A DNA stretch of 64,000 nucleotides, taken from Comamonas terrigena NBRC 13299. GTDB taxonomy: Bacteria; Pseudomonadota; Gammaproteobacteria; Burkholderiales; Burkholderiaceae_C. Location: the NCBI RefSeq assembly GCF_006740045.1, contig NZ_AP019749.1, forward strand, positions 2,189,001 through 2,253,000. Reading direction: 5' to 3'. Made by a program: the position numbers and the translations under genes. The notes beneath the pieces were generated by a model, which did no database searches, was not told the origin of the DNA, and worked only from the letters and a program-made list of their open reading frames with translations. Of this stretch, positions 63,881 through 64,000 are shown in pieces. How positions within the stretch are numbered: position 1 is the stretch's first letter; every line of letters begins with the position of its first letter.

Positions 63881-64000
63881 AACCAGTGCGTGCACATTGC
63901 CGCGCTTGCGGGCCTCGGCGATCAGCGCGTGCATCAGTTGAAGGCCCAGGCCACGCCCGCGCTGGGTGTGGTGTACGTAGACCGAATGTTCCATGGTGTA
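63716..64000 (-). CDS. GNAT-family N-acetyltransferase, C-terminal part
   Basis: The frame is open to the right window edge, so the N-terminus is missing; the Met at 63994 is probably internal. HHTQRGRGLGLQLMHALIAE is the acetyl-CoA-binding motif A (R/Q-x-x-G-x-G/A). IDAANTGSRALHEKLGFALV and FGGWLDLVFYQLLLE follow, as in phosphinothricin-acetyltransferase-like enzymes. Its diverged partial copy is at 59821-59988. Confidence 0.88.
   Translation of the reverse strand, partial: YTMEHSVYVHHTQRGRGLGLQLMHALIAEARKRGNVHALVGAIDAANTGSRALHEKLGFALVGSLPQVAFKFGGWLDLVFYQLLLETPLQPVDG

Overview
The window reads as chromosome of a beta-proteobacterium of the family Comamonadaceae (Comamonas/Acidovorax-like). 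The basis is the G+C-rich coding sequence, the smc-zipA-ligA gene order, a class I polyhydroxyalkanoate (PHA) locus phaC-phaA-phaB with an intracellular depolymerase, and a dapC-dapD-(pilU-like)-dapE-prmB run. The family call rests on protein recognition and gene order, not on any database search. I found no rRNA or tRNA gene and no CRISPR array.

Layout. 0-5.3 kb: start of an mmsA-type dehydrogenase divergent from a LysR regulator, a CHASE/PAS/GGDEF/EAL protein, and a UPF0060 membrane protein. 5.6-13.8 kb: smc, zipA, ligA and a patatin-like esterase. 13.9-21.3 kb: a six-gene minus-strand unit (double-Cache/CheW protein, 159-aa protein, 570-aa membrane coiled-coil protein, 64-aa and 202-aa proteins, Ycf46-like AAA ATPase) that I cannot match to a described system. 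21.5-26.3 kb: an SRAP-family protein lacking its usual Cys2, a NUDIX hydrolase, a divergent FAH hydrolase and zeta-GST pair, a PgeF-like protein and a small membrane protein. 26.5-30.6 kb: phaC, phaA, phaB. 30.8-31.8 kb: three tandem paralogous 24-codon genes, each with a strong ribosome binding site and a hairpin downstream, followed by a LexA-type palindrome and a LysE exporter. 32.8-40.6 kb: ABC-F protein, prmB, dapE, pilU-like, dapD and dapC, all on the minus strand. 40.8-45.8 kb: a chemoreceptor with a C-terminal Cache domain, RnfB, phaZ and dusA. 46.2-50.1 kb: a small CxxC protein, a Sel1-repeat protein and a degenerate tyrosine recombinase. 50.2-53.3 kb: a sulfur-handling module (two YeeE/YedE halves, BigR/SqrR-type ArsR regulator, DUF2892, persulfide-dioxygenase-like MBL enzyme) with a shared 18-bp AT-rich site. 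53.3-55.8 kb: a broken AhpD-like gene, a frameshifted Fsr-type MFS exporter and its divergent AraC regulator.

From about 55.85 kb to 62.65 kb the sequence becomes strikingly A+T-rich. It holds small unrecognised ORFs and start-less fragments that look like tails of larger secreted proteins. I read this as a decayed polymorphic-toxin/immunity island. Two of its units are paralogous (toxin tail followed by a small membrane protein). Three ORFs in it are broken at homopolymer runs, which could be sequencing error, decay or phase variation. The island is followed by an inactivated IS5-family element and a GNAT acetyltransferase gene whose 3' end is also found, diverged, about 3.9 kb to the left.

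Themes that tie genes together: PHA synthesis and mobilisation (phaCAB, phaZ), lysine/peptidoglycan precursor synthesis (dapC, dapD, dapE), signal transduction (c-di-GMP protein, chemoreceptor, Cache-CheW operon), and sulfide/persulfide response (50.2-53.3 kb).
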